In this document: piece after piece, positions 12,256 through 13,745 of the stretch
Numbering within the stretch: the stretch's first letter is position 1
Layout: each line of letters begins with the position of its first letter
Source: DASRHG01 sp035650655
GTDB taxonomy: Bacteria; Desulfobacterota; Binatia; DP-6
DNA: 13,745 nucleotides
Assembly (NCBI GenBank): GCA_035650655.1
Contig: DASRHG010000149.1
Coordinates: forward strand, 1-13,745
Reading direction: 5' to 3'
Notes under the pieces: generated by a model
The model's database searches: none
Told to the model about the DNA's origin: nothing
The model's input: the letters and a program-made list of their open reading frames with translations, nothing else
Translations under genes and position numbers: made by a program

Positions 12256-13745
12256 ATGCCGCAGACCGTTCGCCTCCTCCGGAAGATCCTCGGTCGCCTC
12301 CTCCCGTACAGCGGCCTCTTCGTGTGGGCGATCGTGCAGGTCCTCGCGATCGGCGCCCTCGAGCTCGCGAAGCCATGGCCGCTCAAGATCGTGGTCGACA
12401 ACGTGCTCGCGGGGCACCCGCTCGACTGGCCGCTCGTCCGGGGGCTCGGCGCGCGCCCGCTTCTCGTCGTCGCCTGCCTCGGCCTCGTCGCGGTCTACGC
12501 GCTGCTCGGGCTCCTCAACGTGACGAGCAACTACGCGACCATCAGCGTCGGCCAGCGGATGGTGAACGACTTCCGCAGCGAGCTCTACGCGCACCTCCAG
12601 CGCCTCTCGCTCGCCTTCCACAGCCGCCGCCAGGTGGGCGATCTCCTCTACCGGCTCACCTCCGACACGTTCGCCATCCAGACGCTCACGATGAACGGCT
12701 TCTTCCCGCTCGTCTCCTCGGTCGTGATGCTCGTCGGGATGATGGTCGTGATGCTGCGCCTCGACTGGATGCTCACGGGCGTCGCGCTCGCGGTCGTCCC
12801 GCTGCTCTTCCTCTCGATCGCCGGCATGACCCGGCGGATGACGGCGCTCGCGACCGTCGCGCGCGTGAAGGAGAGCGCGCTCTGGGCCGTCGCGCAGCGG
12901 ACGATGGGCGCGATCCGCGTGATCCAGGCCTTCACGACGGAGGAGGAGGAGCACCGCCGGTTCATCGGCTCGAGCCGGGAGAGCCTCGACGCGAACCTCC
13001 GCCTCTACACGTTCCAAACCGTGTACGCCTCGGGCGTGAACGTCCTCATCGCGGTCGGGACGGCCGTCGTCCTCTGGGTGGGCGCGACGCACGTGCTGCG
13101 CGGCACGCTCACGGTCGGCGAGGTGCTGATCTTCACGACGTACCTCGCGTCCCTCTACGCGCCGATCAACAACCTCATGCAGACGTACGGCCTCGTCCAG
13201 AGCGCGCGCGTCGGCGCAGACCGCGTGTTCGAGATCCTCGAGACCGCCCCCGATCTCCGCGACGGGATGCGGCCGCTCGCCCGCGGCGACGTGCACGGGG
13301 CGGTCACGTTCGAGGACGTCCGCTTCGGCTACGACGCCGACCGCCTCGTGCTGCGGGGCATCGACTTCCACGCGCGCGCCGGCGAGATGGTCGCCATCGT
13401 CGGCGCGACGGGCGCCGGGAAGACGACGCTCGTGAGCCTGATCCCGCGCTTCTACGACCCGTCGGGCGGCCGGGTCCTCCTCGACGGGATCGACGTACGC
13501 GAGTTTCGGCTGAAGGCGGTGCGCCAGCAGGTCGCGATCGTGCTCCAGCCGCCGCTCGTCTTCCCGACGACGGTCCGCGAGAACGTCGCCTACGGCCGCC
13601 CCGACGCGACGCTCGCGCAGATCCGCGAGGCGGCGCATCTCGCCCAGCTCGACGACTTCCTCGAGCGGCTGCCCCTCGGCCTCGACACGGTGGTGGGGGA
13701 GGGCGGCGCGACGCTCTCCGCCGGCGAGCAGCTCCGCATCACGAT
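12256..13745 (+). CDS. ABC exporter, fused permease-ATPase (MsbA-like), 3' end outside window
   Basis: The visible 496 residues hold a type IV (exporter) membrane domain with about six helices (near 20-48, 68-88, 150-168, 172-190, 262-280, 286-304), then the nucleotide-binding domain from about 350. The ATP-site motifs are Walker A GATGAGKT (383-390), Q-loop Q431 in VLQPPLVF, and an ABC signature written LSAGEQ (487-492) instead of the usual LSGGQ. Walker B and the H-loop lie past the window end. Such half-transporters dimerise and move lipids, lipid-linked glycans, peptides or drugs outward. The ATG at 12256 lies 10 bases after the glycosyltransferase stop, so they share a transcript and the cargo is probably the product of that enzyme or its lipid carrier. 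No accessory domain such as a C39 peptidase is present at the N-terminus. The cargo is inferred from position only. Confidence 0.92.
   Translation, partial: MPQTVRLLRKILGRLLPYSGLFVWAIVQVLAIGALELAKPWPLKIVVDNVLAGHPLDWPLVRGLGARPLLVVACLGLVAVYALLGLLNVTSNYATISVGQRMVNDFRSELYAHLQRLSLAFHSRRQVGDLLYRLTSDTFAIQTLTMNGFFPLVSSVVMLVGMMVVMLRLDWMLTGVALAVVPLLFLSIAGMTRRMTALATVARVKESALWAVAQRTMGAIRVIQAFTTEEEEHRRFIGSSRESLDANLRLYTFQTVYASGVNVLIAVGTAVVLWVGATHVLRGTLTVGEVLIFTTYLASLYAPINNLMQTYGLVQSARVGADRVFEILETAPDLRDGMRPLARGDVHGAVTFEDVRFGYDADRLVLRGIDFHARAGEMVAIVGATGAGKTTLVSLIPRFYDPSGGRVLLDGIDVREFRLKAVRQQVAIVLQPPLVFPTTVRENVAYGRPDATLAQIREAAHLAQLDDFLERLPLGLDTVVGEGGATLSAGEQLRIT

Noticed and set aside
9263..12523. 1,086-codon plus-strand open frame over the glycosyltransferase
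   Set aside because: It is an out-of-phase reading of the GH-GT2 gene with low-complexity Arg/Ala/Pro content; the frame at 9651 has the real motifs.
1..13745. CRISPR array, phage genes or toxin-antitoxin pair
   Set aside because: No regularly spaced repeats, phage structural motifs or paired small genes were seen. The only repeats are the IS ends, one tandem duplication and isolated palindromes.

Overview
The window is very GC-rich, with strong G/C preference at third codon positions. Genes are tightly packed, often with start and stop codons overlapping. The mix of genes points to an environmental bacterium: a five-helix single-anchor succinate dehydrogenase, PaaX-type regulation, a Thr-linker cupredoxin and a glycosidase-glycosyltransferase fusion. 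Soil or groundwater lineages such as Binatota, Rokubacteria or Deltaproteobacteria-like groups would fit. That placement is inference; no rRNA or other phylogenetic marker is present.

Left end (1-1595): a graveyard of transposases, all on the minus strand. Fragments of an IS21-family istA (about 1200-1478) and istB (1 to about 438) lie in normal istA-istB order. Between them sits a piece of an IS66-family transposase (about 456-1177). Each fragment carries a frameshift, and the IS21 fragments are also truncated. The outer edge (1476-1595) holds several copies of an IS21-like terminal repeat in both orientations. Thirteen bases further on is an intact tRNA-Leu(TAA) gene (1609-1694, minus).

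Core metabolic block (1822-5636, minus): a succinate dehydrogenase/fumarate reductase operon in the order membrane anchor (sdhC) - flavoprotein (sdhA) - iron-sulfur subunit (sdhB) - small TPR-like protein. The genes overlap or nearly touch, and a plausible sigma-70-type promoter lies at 5691-5720.

Second minus-strand unit (5809-7649): a PaaX-family regulator followed by a three-His-box fatty acid desaturase, coupled by a GTGA overlap. The regulator has no visible ribosome binding site. A TTGACA box and two nested inverted repeats sit just before its GTG, suggesting a leaderless, self-regulated transcript.

Third minus-strand unit (7794-9195): a secreted type I copper protein with a helical C-terminal domain, and upstream of it a small stand-alone relative of the FtsH (M41) zinc protease domain.

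Right end (9351-13745, plus): a doubtful small membrane ORF, then a palindrome and a good promoter. These lead into an 864-residue protein joining a clan-A glycoside hydrolase domain to a membrane-bound family 2 glycosyltransferase. Ten bases later starts an MsbA-like ABC exporter that runs off the window. Together they look like a unit that makes or remodels a glycan and exports a linked substrate. This is the most likely place for a poorly described system.
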